Assembly: GCA_018239895.1 (NCBI GenBank)
Contig: JAFEGL010000064.1
Coordinates: 1-64,000 of the forward strand
Source of the DNA: Verrucomicrobiota bacterium
Lineage (GTDB): Bacteria > Chlamydiota > Chlamydiia > Chlamydiales > SM23-39
Length of the DNA: 64,000 nucleotides
Direction of reading: 5' to 3'
A model generated the notes under the pieces. That model was not told the DNA's origin and did no database searches. It worked only from the letters and a program-made list of their open reading frames with translations. The stretch's first letter is position 1; every line of letters begins with the position of its first letter. This document shows positions 18,135 to 27,404 of this stretch, in pieces. A program made the position numbers and the translations under genes.

Positions 18135-19181
18135 TCAACCAAGACGGTTCAACCTGTAGCGAGCCGCTTTTTTAATGCCCTCCTGAACGATGATCCCTTT
18201 TTCTATGAGATCGGCAAGATCTCTTTGCAAAGACCGTCTATTTACACCCGGACAAAGTGTCTCATATTCTTGAATATTAAAATCTTTCTCGCTTGCCAGC
18301 AAGCTTTCCAAGGCCCGCTTCTGCCTTTCCGAAAGTTTATGCTCAAGGACTAGAGCGTCTAGCTTTATAGCCTGCGATCCTTTGAGCTGAATTTCATGCA
18401 TTTGGGTTTCTAGAGCTTTACAAAAATATTCGAGCCAGCTCGTCATATCCATGTTGTTATCTCTGACCGTTTGGAGCGCATGGTAGTAATCTTGCCTATT
18501 CCGGTCATAATATTCGCTGATGGTGAAAAGTTTTTTAAAGTCGTACCCTGAACGGTAAAGATACAGGGTGGAAAGAAGCCGGGATGTCCTGCCGTTGCCA
18601 TCTACAAATGGATGGATGTGGACGAGTTGGAACTGCGCTATCCCTGCGACAAGAACTGGAGGGATTGTTTGTTCATTTTGCAGCCAATCTATCAGTTCAG
18701 TCATTAAAACAGGGACGTCGTAGGGTGCGGGAGGAGTATAGATGACTTCTTTTGTTTTTGAATTAGCAACGTAATTTTGAATAGTTCTGTATTGTCCTGG
18801 CTGTGCTGTGTTGCCTCTTACGCCTTCTACTAAGCGTTTATGAATTTCTCTGATCAAGCTTTCAGTAATTGTTCCCTGAGAAAATACGTAGTTGGCAACA
18901 AAATCAAATGCTATTTTGTAATTCAGTAATTCTTTGACGTCTTCAGAGTCGACATCTTGCATTTTTTCGCCTGAAATGAGTCTTTCAGACTGATCGAGGC
19001 TCAAGTGCGTGCCTTCTATGTGTGTTGTGTGGTGGGCTTCCAAAATCAATGCACGGGCTTGCATTTTGGATATCCAGTCCTTTGAAAGGTTGGCTGCTTC
19101 CAAGAAGCCACGGGTGCGCTCAATAGCAGTTAGCGCGGAAGCTATGGGAATAGAAATAGTGAATTTAGGTTCAAAAGGCAT
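18135..19181 (-). CDS. Fic-family AMP-transferase (class II) with winged helix
   Basis: A 348-residue Fic protein. The inhibitory helix motif [ST]xxxE[GN] is T52-TTHIEG-G57, placing it in class II (self-inhibited by an N-terminal Glu). The catalytic motif [12 protein letters not shown] (190-201) is complete, so it should be active when inhibition is relieved. Fic enzymes usually transfer AMP from ATP to a Tyr, Ser or Thr of a target protein. Residues 280-348 form a winged-helix-like DNA-binding tail common in this subfamily. The gene has its own promoter and is bracketed by nine copies of TGTCRYAAAA, which suggests autoregulation. It is possibly horizontally acquired. The target is unknown. 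Confidence 0.93.
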   Translation of the reverse strand: MPFEPKFTISIPIASALTAIERTRGFLEAANLSKDWISKMQARALILEAHHTTHIEGTHLSLDQSERLISGEKMQDVDSEDVKELLNYKIAFDFVANYVFSQGTITESLIREIHKRLVEGVRGNTAQPGQYRTIQNYVANSKTKEVIYTPPAPYDVPVLMTELIDWLQNEQTIPPVLVAGIAQFQLVHIHPFVDGNGRTSRLLSTLYLYRSGYDFKKLFTISEYYDRNRQDYYHALQTVRDNNMDMTSWLEYFCKALETQMHEIQLKGSQAIKLDALVLEHKLSERQKRALESLLASEKDFNIQEYETLCPGVNRRSLQRDLADLIEKGIIVQEGIKKAARYRLNRLG

Positions 19182-19183
19182 TG

Positions 19184-19285
19184 TTTTACGACACTTTTTT
19201 CTTTATTGTGTCATAAAAAATCGTGAAGGTCAATCTATTTACGACATTTTTTTACGACAATATTTCACAGAAATGTGTCGTAAAA
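19184..19285 (-). promoter_or_regulatory. fic promoter with five operator-like sites
   Basis: On the minus strand TTGACC (19228-19233) and CACAAT (19205-19210) have a 17-bp spacer. Sites of TGTCRTAAAA or its complement lie at 19184-19193, 19209-19218, 19238-19246 (one base shorter), 19250-19259 and 19276-19285. They sit over the start codon region, next to the -10 box, and upstream of the -35 box, which is a layout suited to repression by a DNA-binding protein. Confidence 0.65.
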
Positions 19286-19295
19286 GCCCGGTGGA

Positions 19296-22200
19296 TCATT
19301 GTTTTCTAGAGAGTTTTTGTTGGAGGGTTTCGAAGTAGTAGTAGAGGACGGGGGTGAGGAGGAGTGTGAGAAGCTGCGAGAAGAGGAGGCCGCCGACGAC
19401 GCAGAGGCCGAGGCCGATGCGGCTCTGGGCCATCGCGCCGCCGATGCCGAGGGCGATCGGGACGGCGCCCATCAGGGCGGCGATGGTCGTCATGAGGATG
19501 GGCCGGAATCGGATCAGGCAGGCGTTGATGATCGCGTCGTAGGCCGACTTGCCGGCTTGGGCAGCGTCGACGGCAAAGTCGATCATCATGATCCCGTTCT
19601 TGAGGACAATCCCCATGAGGAGGATTAGGCCGACGAAGGAGTAGATCGTGAGCGACTCGCGGAAGAGGAAGAGGGTAAAGAGGCCGCCGAGGAGCGTCGG
19701 GGGGAGGGCGCTCATCACGGTTAGGGGGTGGATGAAGCTCTCGTAGAGAATCCCGAGAATCATGTAGATGACGAAGAAGGCGAGGATGAAGAGGATATTC
19801 AAGGACGAGAGGGACGAGGCGTAGACTTCGGCTGTCCCGACGACTTGGCCGTACAGGGAGCGGGGGAGGTCGGCGGTCAGCGTTTTTAAACTGGAGAGCG
19901 TGTCGCTCAAAGGGACGTTGTCGGGGACGTTGAACGAGAGGCTCACGGCGGGAAGGCCGTTCATGTGGTTGATGGTGAGGGGACCCGCTTTTTCGGTGGC
20001 TTTGAGGATCTCGGCGAGCGGGACGAGCTTGTTTTTTTCAGAGCGGACGTAGAGCTTCGAGAGGACCGTTGGATCGCGGTAGAAGCGGGGGAGGGTCTCG
20101 AGGAGGACGTCGTATTGGTTGATGTTGGCGTTAATCTGGGAGATTTTTAGGTCGGAGTAGGCGTAGGTGAAGTAGCCCTCGATCTGGTTGGCGTTCACGT
20201 TGAGATCGTAAGCTTTGTCCCGCTGGATTTCGAGAGCCCACTGGGGCTGCTGGATCCGGAGGTCGGTGGAGACTTGGGTGAAATGGGGGTGTCTTTTCAA
20301 CTGCGCGGCGAGTTTTGGAACGTAGTTGTAGATCGTCTTTTGGTCGAGACCGGTGATCGTGTATTGGTAGAGAGCTTGCGCGGTCGTGCCGACTTGAAGG
20401 TTGATGAGGGGGAGCGGAGAGAGGAAGACGTTGAGTCCCGGCTGGTTGTTCAGCTCTAATGTCATGTCGTTGATGATAGTGTTGAGCGGTTTTCGGTCGT
20501 GATAGGGCTTTAGTTGGATGAAGAAGATCCCTTCGTTGGCGTTATTGTAGGAGTTGATCGAGAGGATCGACTCGACGTTGGGATTTTTCCTGATTTTTTC
20601 CGACATCTCATTGTGATAGTCGTTCATGAGAAAGGGGGAGGTGCCGTCTCGGGCGAGGGTGTACCCTTCGATGAAGCCCGTGTCGTCGGGGGGGAGAAAA
20701 TCTTTCGGGAGGACAGCCAGGAGAAGGAGCGAGGCGCCGATGCTGAAGAGGCCGATGCCAAGCATGATGACCCGGTGGCTCATTGCCCAAAGAAGACACG
20801 GCTTGTAGATGGCAAGCAGTTTTTCATTGAGCCGTTCAGCCATCTCTTCCATTTTCGTTTTTTGGGTGTAAGGCTTGACGAATCGGGCCGAGAGCATCGG
20901 AGTGAGGGTTAAAGAAATGAGTCCCGAGATCAAAACAGCCCCCACGATCGTGATGGCAAATTCGCGGAAGAGCCTACCGATGACTCCACCCATAAATACC
21001 ATTGGGATGAAGGCCGCTGCGAGACAGAGGGTCATCGTAAGGACCGTGACGCTGATCTCTTTGGCCCCTTTGATGGCGGCCTCAAAAGGCTTTTCGCCGA
21101 GTTGCACATGGCGGACGCTGTTTTCCAGAACGACGATCGCATCGTCGACAAGAAATCCGATCGATAAAGTCAAAGCGAGAAGAGAGAGGATGTCGATGCT
21201 GAAGCCGATCAGAAACATGAGGGCGAAGGTACCAAAGATCGAGATCGGGATGGCGAGAGAGGGGATGATGGTGTTCATCGCCTTGCCGAGCAAAAGGAAG
21301 ATGATGAGGACAACAAGGCAGAAGGCGATGAGCAAAGTCATCTTCACATCGTTCACCGCTTCTCGGATCGATATCGACTGGTCGTAGATCCGGTATACTT
21401 TGAGCGAGCCGGGGAGCTGCGGGTTGATGATGCCGAGAGTTTTATTGATTTTTTGGATGATCCGGACTGTATTCTCTCCCGGTTGGCGCCGGATGGCGAG
21501 AATCACGGATGGTTCGCTCTTGTCGCGGGTGATATATTGTTGAAAGAACTTGTCGTCTTTTACGCTGTCGAGGGCACGGCCGAGCTCTTTGATTTTGACG
21601 AGCGAGCCATCTTCATTTTTGACGACGAGCTCAGCGTAGCCCGGCGCGCGGAAAATTTGCCCATCGACGTTGAGGGTATAATCGTCCCGGGGGCCGAAGA
21701 GCGTACCGACAGGATGGTCGACGTTGGCTTGCTGGATCACATCGGCGACCTCGTCGAGGCCGATATTTTTTGCGGCGAGCTTTTCAGGGTCGATTTGGAC
21801 CCGGACCGCGTAAGGGGAGCCGTAGGTGACGACTTGAGAGACCCCTTCGACCATCGAGAGGCGTTGGCCGATGAAGGTGTTGGCGTAGTCGTAAAGGTCA
21901 GCCATCGTCATGGACGACGAGGTGTAGGCGAGATAGAGGATCGGCGTCGAGGCGGGGTTCACCTTCTCGTAAGTGGGATTATAGGGGAGATCGGAGGGGA
22001 GATTCGGCTGCGCCCGGCTGATAGCAGCCTGCACATCGGTCGAGGCTCCATCGATATTCCGGTCGAGCTCGAACTGCAAAATGATGGTGCTCGATCCCGT
22101 GTTGCTCGTCGAAAAGATATTCTGGATCCCCGGGATCGTCATGAACTCCCGCTCGAGAGGCGTCGTCACAGCGTTCGCCATCGTCTCGGGGTTGGCTCCG

Positions 22201-22355
22201 GGATAACTCACCGAGACCTGGATCGTCGGGAAATCGATGCTCGGCAAATCGCTGACCGGGAGCGAAAAATAGGCGGCGATTCCAAAGAAAAGGATGGAGG
22301 CCATGACTAAAATAGTCATCACAGGGCGGCGGATGAACGGCTCAGAGAGGTTCAT
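19296..22355 (-). CDS. RND multidrug efflux inner-membrane pump
   Basis: A 1019-residue HAE1-type RND transporter (AcrB/MexB family) that exports drugs or other amphipathic compounds using the proton gradient. It starts with the typical N-terminal cytoplasmic helix and TM1 (MNLSEPFIRRPVMTILVM). Two large periplasmic loops follow TM1 and TM7. Proton-relay Asp pair GFLVDDAIVV sits in TM4 near 402-403. It is the last gene of a three-gene operon, overlapping the adaptor gene by 14 bp. Substrate specificity cannot be read from the sequence. Confidence 0.95.
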   Translation of the reverse strand: MNLSEPFIRRPVMTILVMASILFFGIAAYFSLPVSDLPSIDFPTIQVSVSYPGANPETMANAVTTPLEREFMTIPGIQNIFSTSNTGSSTIILQFELDRNIDGASTDVQAAISRAQPNLPSDLPYNPTYEKVNPASTPILYLAYTSSSMTMADLYDYANTFIGQRLSMVEGVSQVVTYGSPYAVRVQIDPEKLAAKNIGLDEVADVIQQANVDHPVGTLFGPRDDYTLNVDGQIFRAPGYAELVVKNEDGSLVKIKELGRALDSVKDDKFFQQYITRDKSEPSVILAIRRQPGENTVRIIQKINKTLGIINPQLPGSLKVYRIYDQSISIREAVNDVKMTLLIAFCLVVLIIFLLLGKAMNTIIPSLAIPISIFGTFALMFLIGFSIDILSLLALTLSIGFLVDDAIVVLENSVRHVQLGEKPFEAAIKGAKEISVTVLTMTLCLAAAFIPMVFMGGVIGRLFREFAITIVGAVLISGLISLTLTPMLSARFVKPYTQKTKMEEMAERLNEKLLAIYKPCLLWAMSHRVIMLGIGLFSIGASLLLLAVLPKDFLPPDDTGFIEGYTLARDGTSPFLMNDYHNEMSEKIRKNPNVESILSINSYNNANEGIFFIQLKPYHDRKPLNTIINDMTLELNNQPGLNVFLSPLPLINLQVGTTAQALYQYTITGLDQKTIYNYVPKLAAQLKRHPHFTQVSTDLRIQQPQWALEIQRDKAYDLNVNANQIEGYFTYAYSDLKISQINANINQYDVLLETLPRFYRDPTVLSKLYVRSEKNKLVPLAEILKATEKAGPLTINHMNGLPAVSLSFNVPDNVPLSDTLSSLKTLTADLPRSLYGQVVGTAEVYASSLSSLNILFILAFFVIYMILGILYESFIHPLTVMSALPPTLLGGLFTLFLFRESLTIYSFVGLILLMGIVLKNGIMMIDFAVDAAQAGKSAYDAIINACLIRFRPILMTTIAALMGAVPIALGIGGAMAQSRIGLGLCVVGGLLFSQLLTLLLTPVLYYYFETLQQKLSRKQ

Positions 22356-23418
22356 GGACCGTCACTCCCGAATCGAGGTTGATCTGCCCTTCTGTTACGA
22401 TCCGCTCGCCTGCGGCGATCCCTTCCAAAACGATGACAAAATCATCCTCCCGTTGCCCCAGTTTAACATCCCTCTTTTCGACGGTGTTGTCTTTTAAGAT
22501 GACGAAGGCGACAGGACCCGACTGGGTATATTGGACAGCCGAGTAGGGGACGATCACTGCATCGGGGATCGTATACAAAAGAACCCTCGTCCGGATGAAC
22601 TGCCCGGGCCATAGTTCTCTTCCCTCGTTGGCAAAGACCGCTCGGAGCTTGATCATCCCGGTCGCCGTGTCGACCGAGTTATCGATGACCTGCAGCTCTC
22701 CTTCATACGACTCCTTGGAAAAGTCGTCGAAAGCCGCCAACACCTTCAATCCTTTTTGCCGCTGGTATTTTTGGAGTTCGTGGAGCTTGAACTCGGGGAT
22801 AGAAAAGGTGACGAAAATCGGCGCGATCTGTTTGAGCGTGACCAGGGGGGTGACCCCGTCGGCGCTGACCAGGTTGCCGAAGTCGATTTGGAGCAGGCCT
22901 GTGAGGCCGTGGATCGGTGCGTAGATCCAGCAGTAGTCGAGGTCGTTCGCAGCCCGTTCGACCTGCGCTTCGTTTTGTTGGACCACGGCCGCTGTGGCGG
23001 CGTAGTTGGTTTGAAGGGTTTCATAGTCTATCTGGGAGTAATATTCATCTTGGGCAAGCGTTCGATAACGTTTCACTTTCTCTTCTGCCAGAGCCAAATT
23101 GACCCTGTTTTGCTCGAGAGTGGCTTGAGCCCCCTTGAGGGTGGCTTGGTAGGGTCTGGGGTCGATCGTGAAGAGGAGATCCCCCTCCTTGACCTCTTTC
23201 CCTTGCTCGAAATAAACTCCAGTCAGCTCCCCTTCGATCCGGGAGCGGATGTCGATGCTGATGATCGGGTCGACATGCCCGAGCGCATCGATGAAGATCG
23301 GCGCCTCTCTCTTCTCAGCGACCGCCGACCGGACCGGAAAAGAAACATCGGGCGGCGCGATCTTCGTCCTCTCCTTGCAGGAGGCTAATAAAAGGAGCAC
23401 AATCATCAATCTACGCAT
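22342..23418 (-). CDS. RND efflux periplasmic adaptor lipoprotein
   Basis: A 358-residue membrane-fusion protein. The N-terminus MRRLMIVLLLLASC ends in a lipobox (LASC), so it should be acylated at C14 and anchored in the inner membrane. Lipoyl-like, alpha-hairpin (about 95-160) and beta-barrel regions follow in the usual order. It connects the RND pump to the outer-membrane channel. It overlaps the channel gene by 13 bp and the pump gene by 14 bp, so translation is probably coupled. Confidence 0.92.
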   Translation of the reverse strand: MRRLMIVLLLLASCKERTKIAPPDVSFPVRSAVAEKREAPIFIDALGHVDPIISIDIRSRIEGELTGVYFEQGKEVKEGDLLFTIDPRPYQATLKGAQATLEQNRVNLALAEEKVKRYRTLAQDEYYSQIDYETLQTNYAATAAVVQQNEAQVERAANDLDYCWIYAPIHGLTGLLQIDFGNLVSADGVTPLVTLKQIAPIFVTFSIPEFKLHELQKYQRQKGLKVLAAFDDFSKESYEGELQVIDNSVDTATGMIKLRAVFANEGRELWPGQFIRTRVLLYTIPDAVIVPYSAVQYTQSGPVAFVILKDNTVEKRDVKLGQREDDFVIVLEGIAAGERIVTEGQINLDSGVTVHEPL

Positions 23419-24833
23419 GGAGCCTCATTGGGAGTGGCGCACAGAGAACCGGTAGCGTAAGCGATCGAAGCGAGCGCCGTGAACCACTCTTTTTGCGCGG
23501 CCGCTCTTTTCGCTCTTGCATCAGCAAGTGAGCTCTGCGCGGACATCACATTCAAAATCGTATTCGTCCCCGCTTTGTAGTTGCCAAGGGCGATGTTGAA
23601 CTCCAATTCGGCCGCTTTGACATATTCGGCTGTATCGGTCAAGTTCAGGGCGGCCGTCTTCACATTCATATGCGATGTCGTCACATCCTGGATGATCGAT
23701 AATTCCGTCTGCATCATCTGAGCCCGGGCAAGCTCCAAATTAGCCTCTGCCTGACGAACCCCATTTTTATAATAGAAGCCCCTAAAAATCGGGAAATCGA
23801 GACTGATCACCGCAGTCCAGTGGTAATCCTCAGAGGCGCCTCCCTGGAAATAATATTTGCCGAAATCCAAGTTCGTCCCCAGCACGGGCAACATGGCCCT
23901 CTTCGCTTGCAGCAGCGAAGCCTCCTTCGATCTCACCTGCGACTGAGAGGCCAAGAAATCCTGCCGCTGCGTCTGGGCCTTCGCAATCAACGTATCGACG
24001 CTCTCCAAAAGCGGCTGCATCGAAATCTGGTCGGGGATCTGCTGGACCTTGAATGACAAATTCGCTGGCAAGCCGATATCGGTCGCCAATTGCGCAAACG
24101 AATTTTCTACATACTGCTTTTGGTTCGTCAGGTTGATCTTACTCTGCAGATACTGCGTCCTAGCCTGGGCCACATCGCCCAGCGCAGCAAGTCCCAGCGC
24201 AAACTTCTGGTTGGCTGCATCGAGGGCCGCCTCGGCGTTTTTTATATCCATCTCGCTCGCCCGGAGGACCTGGATCTGGTACAGATAATTATAGTAGTCA
24301 TCCATGACGATCTGGATCACCGCCTGGATCTGCTGGTTGTGGGTCAAGTCGGCATAGTACAAAGCCTCTCTCGCCGCCATCGCTGCCGCCGTCCTCTGCC
24401 CAAAATCGAACAATGTATAGGAGAGCGTCGCATCGGGACCCGCCGTTGTCTGGAAAAACAGCGTGGGAGGCCCCTCATCGACGAACGTGCCCCTTTGTCT
24501 CGTGAACGAACCATCGAACGCCACATTCGGATAAAAAGGGCTCAGCGACTGTCCATACGCGGCAGCGGCCGACCGGGCCTGGGCCCAGGTCTGTTTTGTA
24601 ACCGGGTTATTCTGCAGCGCAATATCTAATAGCTCCGCAAGCGACATCTCCGACTTTGAATCGAATGAGGGGGGCAGCAGCGTCTTGCAAAACCTGGAAG
24701 AAACCAACGCATTTCCCCTCATCGGCGTCCACGATGCATACGGATCGGAAGGGGCAAGCGCGAACGGATCGTTCACAAACTGCCCGCACCCCGCCGCCAA
24801 AAAAGAAAGTGAAACAAAAAGGATCCGTTTCAA
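23406..24833 (-). CDS. Outer-membrane efflux channel lipoprotein (TolC/OprM type)
   Basis: A 475-residue outer membrane factor. The signal peptide MKRILFVSLSFLAAGC has a clear lipobox (LAAGC), as in OprM-type proteins. Two repeated halves rich in long helices contain the family's Ala/Gln-rich tunnels (for example ADARAKRAAAQKEW near the end). It is the first gene of the efflux operon and so likely sets expression of all three. The promoter is not obvious in the 70-bp gap upstream. Confidence 0.92.
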   Translation of the reverse strand: MKRILFVSLSFLAAGCGQFVNDPFALAPSDPYASWTPMRGNALVSSRFCKTLLPPSFDSKSEMSLAELLDIALQNNPVTKQTWAQARSAAAAYGQSLSPFYPNVAFDGSFTRQRGTFVDEGPPTLFFQTTAGPDATLSYTLFDFGQRTAAAMAAREALYYADLTHNQQIQAVIQIVMDDYYNYLYQIQVLRASEMDIKNAEAALDAANQKFALGLAALGDVAQARTQYLQSKINLTNQKQYVENSFAQLATDIGLPANLSFKVQQIPDQISMQPLLESVDTLIAKAQTQRQDFLASQSQVRSKEASLLQAKRAMLPVLGTNLDFGKYYFQGGASEDYHWTAVISLDFPIFRGFYYKNGVRQAEANLELARAQMMQTELSIIQDVTTSHMNVKTAALNLTDTAEYVKAAELEFNIALGNYKAGTNTILNVMSAQSSLADARAKRAAAQKEWFTALASIAYATGSLCATPNEAPCVD

Positions 24834-24904
24834 AAAAATAACCCCAGTCCCTTTTTTTGTTATTTAGGCAAAAAAGAAATTGGGGTCAAGAAATTGAAGT
24901 AAAA

Positions 24905-25348
24905 TTAAAGTGAAAATTGACGTTGAAGAAGAAAATCTTTCAGCAACTTTTGGTAAATATCGTGAGTAGTTTGAACAGTGTCTCTGGAAAGAACGACGCC
25001 ATTTTTATTCGCGAATTGGATGAACTCAGGGGTCTTTAAAGAATGTAAAATTCCTTCATTTTTTTGAACATTGACGTAATTTCCATAAGAGCCGACAAAA
25101 GAGGCTACGGATGTACCCGCAAATAGCAAAAAAGCTGGTATATTCAATTTAGACATTGAAATTATCGTTGTGAACAACCCGATTCCGAAACCAGCAGCCA
25201 TTGATCCGCTGGCTCGTCTTATATCATTCTCTAAATCTCGAGAGAGATTTTGTATTCTTTCCTGAGTGTTTGCCTCGGTCGCAATTCTCCTCAAATCTTC
25301 ATTTGGCGAATGAAGTGAAAAATTATTTACATTAGCTGGTCCGCTCAT
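24905..25348 (-). CDS. Small protein with a hydrophobic hairpin, unknown
   Basis: A 147-residue protein with a soluble N-terminus (1-45), two closely spaced hydrophobic helices (about 48-70 and 73-95) and a C-terminal soluble part. This two-helix hairpin is typical of chlamydial inclusion-membrane proteins, but similar shapes occur elsewhere. The coding sequence is AT-rich compared with neighbours. It lies just upstream of the efflux operon on the same strand, but 70 bp separate them. No family is recognised. Confidence 0.6.
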   Translation of the reverse strand: MSGPANVNNFSLHSPNEDLRRIATEANTQERIQNLSRDLENDIRRASGSMAAGFGIGLFTTIISMSKLNIPAFLLFAGTSVASFVGSYGNYVNVQKNEGILHSLKTPEFIQFANKNGVVLSRDTVQTTHDIYQKLLKDFLLQRQFSL

Positions 25349-25534
25349 AAAAAATTCCTTTTTTTTGGCGACAATTTTATCTGTTATTCAAAATAAATTA
25401 AATTAAAATGAAATGTTGTCTTATCCAAAGTTCAAGACGCGAACCTGCCGACCATCTCCTTGGCATAACCTGAAAGACACGATACGCCTCAAGGCGGGCT
25501 AATAGAGGCATTTCATTGAACCCATTTCAACTTT

Positions 25535-25948
25535 TTGATACTCTACTTCGCTTTTGTTTTGAGGTTGTTCGTGATACCGATTTGGATGAGAGGGATCTTC
25601 TCGCAAGACGAGGCGAAGAGAGAGAGGGTTCATTGCTGCGCGACGGCGCTGAAGGTGGCGGCGAGGGTTGTCGCTGCTGCGCTGATTGTCTTTGCGATTT
25701 TCTCTTTTAGCATTCCCGTTTGGTTTATCTGCTTGCCTGTGGCTTATGTTTTTTGCGAAATGTCAGTCGTGATTCAAAGAGTCATCGAAATACAGGAAGC
25801 TCCTGAAAAGTTAGGGAAGAAAGAGTTCAAGGAGGCTATTTTTCAGTACGCGCCGTTGTTCTATCCGATCCATTTAGGATTGATGCGGATTCCAAGATAT
25901 GTAGAGGCTTGGAATGATATGTATGAGCAGTACCGAAACCCTACTTGA
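25535..25948 (+). CDS. Small membrane protein, unknown (TTG start likely)
   Basis: A 137-residue frame with two or three hydrophobic segments (about 1-20, 40-75). Its end overlaps the convergent gatB gene by 8 bp. The first usable start is TTG at 25535; a stop in the same frame lies at 25517-25519, so the 5' end is constrained. A competing frame beginning at 25516 is short and lacks the hydrophobic pattern. A remnant-like palindrome lies just upstream. It may be real or the 3' part of a damaged gene. Confidence 0.45.
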   Translation: MILYFAFVLRLFVIPIWMRGIFSQDEAKRERVHCCATALKVAARVVAAALIVFAIFSFSIPVWFICLPVAYVFCEMSVVIQRVIEIQEAPEKLGKKEFKEAIFQYAPLFYPIHLGLMRIPRYVEAWNDMYEQYRNPT

Positions 25949-27404
25949 TCTTTTTTAAGATCAGCTCGTTGACGACGGCGGGGGAGGCCTTGCCGCGGGT
26001 GAGCTTCATCACCTGGCCGACGAGGAAGGCGAAGGCTTTTTCCCGGCCCGCTTTGTAGTCGGCGATCGATTGGGGGTTCTCGGCGAGAACTTGGTCGACG
26101 AGCGGCTCGATGGCCGAGGTGTCGCTGACTGGCTGGTAGTCGGGGTTGTTCTTGACGATGGTCTCGGGATCGAGGCCTGGCGAGGCGACCATGTCGTCGG
26201 CGACTTGCTTGGCGATGCGGCCGGTGATCTTGTTCGTCTCAATGAGTTCGACGAGCTTGGCGACGTGCTGCGGCTTGATGCCGATGGAGCAGAGGGTCTG
26301 GCCAGATTCTTTAAGCCGGCCGGTGAACTCGACGGTGATCCAGTTGCAGAGCTGGCGCGGACTTGGACAGAGTTTCATCGCCGATTCAAAGTAGTCGCAG
26401 AGCGGCTTGTCGTTGATCAGGATCGTGGCAGAATAGGGAGTCAGTCCGAGGTCGGAGGTGTAGCGGCGGAACCGGTCTTGCGGCAGTTCGGGGAGGACGT
26501 CGCGGATCTGATCGACATACTCTTGCGTGAGGATCACCGGGACAAGATCGGGCTCGGGGAAGTAGCGGTAGTCGTCGGCGCTCTCTTTGCGGCGCATCAA
26601 AACGGTCTCCTTAGATTCGGGATCCCACCGGTAGGTGCCGGGAGGGATGAGCTCGATGAAAGGTGTATTGGGATGGTCTGTATAGAGGCCGATCTGTCTT
26701 TGCATCTCCGCTTCGATCGCCATTTCGAGGAAGCTGAACGAGTTCATGTTCTTGATCTCAATTCGGGGGCGGAGTTCGGTGGAGCCCTTGGGGCGGACGG
26801 ATATGTTGGCGTCCATCCGGAGGCTTCCTTCTTCCATGTTGCCGTCGGAGGCGTCGAGATAGAGCATGATGGCCCGGATCGCTGTAGCGTAGGCCGAGGC
26901 TTCTTTGGCCGAGTGGATGCAGGGCTCCGAGACGATCTCGATGAGGGGGGCGCCTGCACGGTTGTAGTCGACTCCGGCGAAGGTGGTGAAGTGTTTGAGC
27001 ATCCCAGCGTCATCTTCTAGATGGGCCCGGTTGATCTTGAAGACTTTTTGCTGGCCGTCGACTTCGGCTGTGATCTGTCCGCCGGTGACGATTGGCCGCT
27101 CGAACTGGGTAATCTGGAAGTTGCGTGGGCTGTCAGGATAGAAATAGGATTTCCGGTCGAATTTGCTGAAAAGAGCGACTTTGCCGTCGATAGCGAGTCC
27201 AAATTGGACGGCTTTGCGGACCGCCTCTTTGTTGAGGACGGGGAGAGCGCCAGGCTGACCGGTGCAGACAGTTGTAATGTTGACGTTCGGCTCGTCTCCA
27301 AAATGGTTGGGCGCAGTGCTGAAGAGTTTCGACTTAGTATTGAGCTGGACGTGGATTTCGAGGCCGACAACGGGTTCCCAAAGTTCGTAGGGGAGATCTC
27401 TCAT
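25941..27404 (-). CDS. gatB: Asp-tRNA(Asn)/Glu-tRNA(Gln) amidotransferase subunit B
   Basis: A 487-residue GatB. The N-terminal GatB/E catalytic region (VGLEIHVQLNTKSKLF) phosphorylates the misacylated tRNA-bound Glu or Asp, and the C-terminal YqeY-like tail (about 340-487) binds tRNA. It converts Glu-tRNA(Gln) and/or Asp-tRNA(Asn) to the amidated forms with GatA and GatC. It is the last gene of the gatC-gatA-gatB operon, its start overlapping the gatA stop by 4 nt. Confidence 0.97.
   Translation of the reverse strand: MRDLPYELWEPVVGLEIHVQLNTKSKLFSTAPNHFGDEPNVNITTVCTGQPGALPVLNKEAVRKAVQFGLAIDGKVALFSKFDRKSYFYPDSPRNFQITQFERPIVTGGQITAEVDGQQKVFKINRAHLEDDAGMLKHFTTFAGVDYNRAGAPLIEIVSEPCIHSAKEASAYATAIRAIMLYLDASDGNMEEGSLRMDANISVRPKGSTELRPRIEIKNMNSFSFLEMAIEAEMQRQIGLYTDHPNTPFIELIPPGTYRWDPESKETVLMRRKESADDYRYFPEPDLVPVILTQEYVDQIRDVLPELPQDRFRRYTSDLGLTPYSATILINDKPLCDYFESAMKLCPSPRQLCNWITVEFTGRLKESGQTLCSIGIKPQHVAKLVELIETNKITGRIAKQVADDMVASPGLDPETIVKNNPDYQPVSDTSAIEPLVDQVLAENPQSIADYKAGREKAFAFLVGQVMKLTRGKASPAVVNELILKKIK

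Noticed and set aside
19296..23388. Long open frames on the plus strand across the efflux genes
   Set aside because: They mirror the codon pattern of the minus-strand RND and adaptor genes, with Glu/Asp/Arg-rich compositions and no RBS or family match.
25516..25710. Alternative 64-aa ORF upstream of gatB
   Set aside because: It overlaps the longer frame at 25535-25948, has a charged composition unlike a real protein here, and the hydrophobic pattern favours the other frame.
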